NCBI GenBank assembly: GCA_937976315.1
Contig: CALJRR010000044.1
Location: 1-24,611, forward strand
Length of the DNA: 24,611 bases
Source: an uncultured Candidatus Saccharibacteria bacterium
Lineage (GTDB): Bacteria > Patescibacteriota > Saccharimonadia > Saccharimonadales > Saccharimonadaceae
Direction: 5' to 3'
The position numbers were made by a program, and so were the translations under genes. The notes beneath the pieces were generated by a model, which saw nothing but the letters and a program-made list of their open reading frames with translations, was not told the DNA's origin and did not search any database. Of the stretch, positions 24,034-24,611 are shown in pieces (within the stretch, counting starts at the first letter, position 1; every line of letters starts with the position of its first letter).

Positions 24034-24611
24034 ATGAAAGTATCAGTCACCCAAGAAAAACTTGCAAAAGCACTTAATCTAATAAAAGATATCGCATCAA
24101 GTCGCAATGAACTACCGATATTGAATAATATTTTATTGCGTACTGATGGAGGAAGATTATTGATTGCTGGAACGAATTTGGAAATTGCTTCCACTCAATA
24201 CATTGGCGCGAAAATTGAAGATCATGGATCTATTACAATCCCTGCCCGATTGGTGTCAGAATTCATTACAAACCTACCAAGCGGTCCGGTGGAACTTGAA
24301 ACCAAAAACGAGCATTTGCATATAACTTCAGGAAAATTCTCATCAGTTATCAATGGCGTGGTAGCTGACGAATATCCTGAGCTGCCTACAATTGACGAAA
24401 AAACCGCTATGCAATATGAAATTGACGTTGAGGATCTTAAGAAAGCCATAGTCCAAACGAAGTTGGCTGTTAGCTCTGACATCACGCGAGCGGTGCTAAC
24501 GGGAGTTTATTGGCATAATTATGAAGGATCACTATACTTGGCTGCTACTGATGGCTACAGGCTGGCAGAAAAGCGCCTAATAAAGTCAGACGATGAAGTG
24601 TCGGCCATTAT
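24034..24611 (+). CDS. dnaN: DNA polymerase III beta clamp, N-terminal part (3' end outside window)
   Basis: 192 complete codons to the window end; the full protein usually has about 360-380. It starts MKVSVTQEKLAKALNLIKDI, with LPILNNILLRT, GTNLEIA, IPARLVSEFI and ATDGYRLAEK, all typical of the first half of the sliding clamp. AAGGAAAG lies before the ATG at 24034. The clamp rings DNA and tethers polymerase. Order dnaA-dnaN is the common bacterial one. Confidence 0.97.
   Translation, partial: MKVSVTQEKLAKALNLIKDIASSRNELPILNNILLRTDGGRLLIAGTNLEIASTQYIGAKIEDHGSITIPARLVSEFITNLPSGPVELETKNEHLHITSGKFSSVINGVVADEYPELPTIDEKTAMQYEIDVEDLKKAIVQTKLAVSSDITRAVLTGVYWHNYEGSLYLAATDGYRLAEKRLIKSDDEVSAI

Noticed and set aside
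1..24611. CRISPR array, tRNA, rRNA or insertion sequence
   Set aside because: I saw no regularly spaced direct repeats, no cloverleaf-like sequence and no transposase reading frame or terminal inverted repeats.

Overview
The window looks like a Patescibacteria/CPR chromosome, most likely a Saccharibacteria (TM7) relative. This is inferred from the AT-rich compact gene layout, the small core proteins, mixed leaderless and Shine-Dalgarno starts, and a secreted lysozyme-like protein type I associate with that group. No database search was possible. UGA is a normal stop (for example at 12269-12271), so the UGA-to-Gly code of Absconditabacteria/Gracilibacteria does not apply.

Right end (20249-24611): the classical bacterial origin block. 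On the minus strand lie rpmH, rnpA, yidC and khpB/jag. On the plus strand lie dnaA and the start of dnaN. DnaA-box clusters sit on both sides of dnaA. The dnaA-dnaN gap holds a last DnaA box, a short GC-containing spacer, CTA/TTA trinucleotides and AT-rich DNA, which resembles a basal unwinding module.

Left and middle (1-20268): a surface-glycan island. It starts with dTDP-L-rhamnose synthesis (rfbB partial, rfbC, rfbD, then rfbA with its own promoter). Next come a GtrA protein followed by an in-frame small ORF, and a polyprenyl-phosphate-type glycosyltransferase. A five-gene minus operon follows: DegT aminotransferase, Gfo/Idh/MocA dehydrogenase, ATP-grasp, SDR epimerase and HAD phosphatase. 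It probably makes and decorates an amino sugar. A plus cluster then encodes a 667-residue polytopic membrane protein, a membrane-anchored protein and a secreted lysozyme-like protein with five C-terminal repeats. A minus operon encodes a Wzm/Wzt-type ABC exporter and a tandem GT2 glycosyltransferase. It is divergent from a rhamnosyltransferase-like GT2, a GtrB-like GT2 and a second GtrA.

Together these genes could make nucleotide sugars, assemble and export a rhamnose-containing polymer, decorate it with lipid-linked sugars, and remodel or bind cell wall outside the cell. Points most worth a second look are the secreted hydrolase-repeat protein with its coupled anchored partner, the amino-sugar/ATP-grasp operon, the actinobacterial look of the rhamnose enzymes, the symmetric divergent promoter at 17846-17893, the repeated TGCTATA(A/G)T promoter element with very short leaders, and the origin unwinding module.
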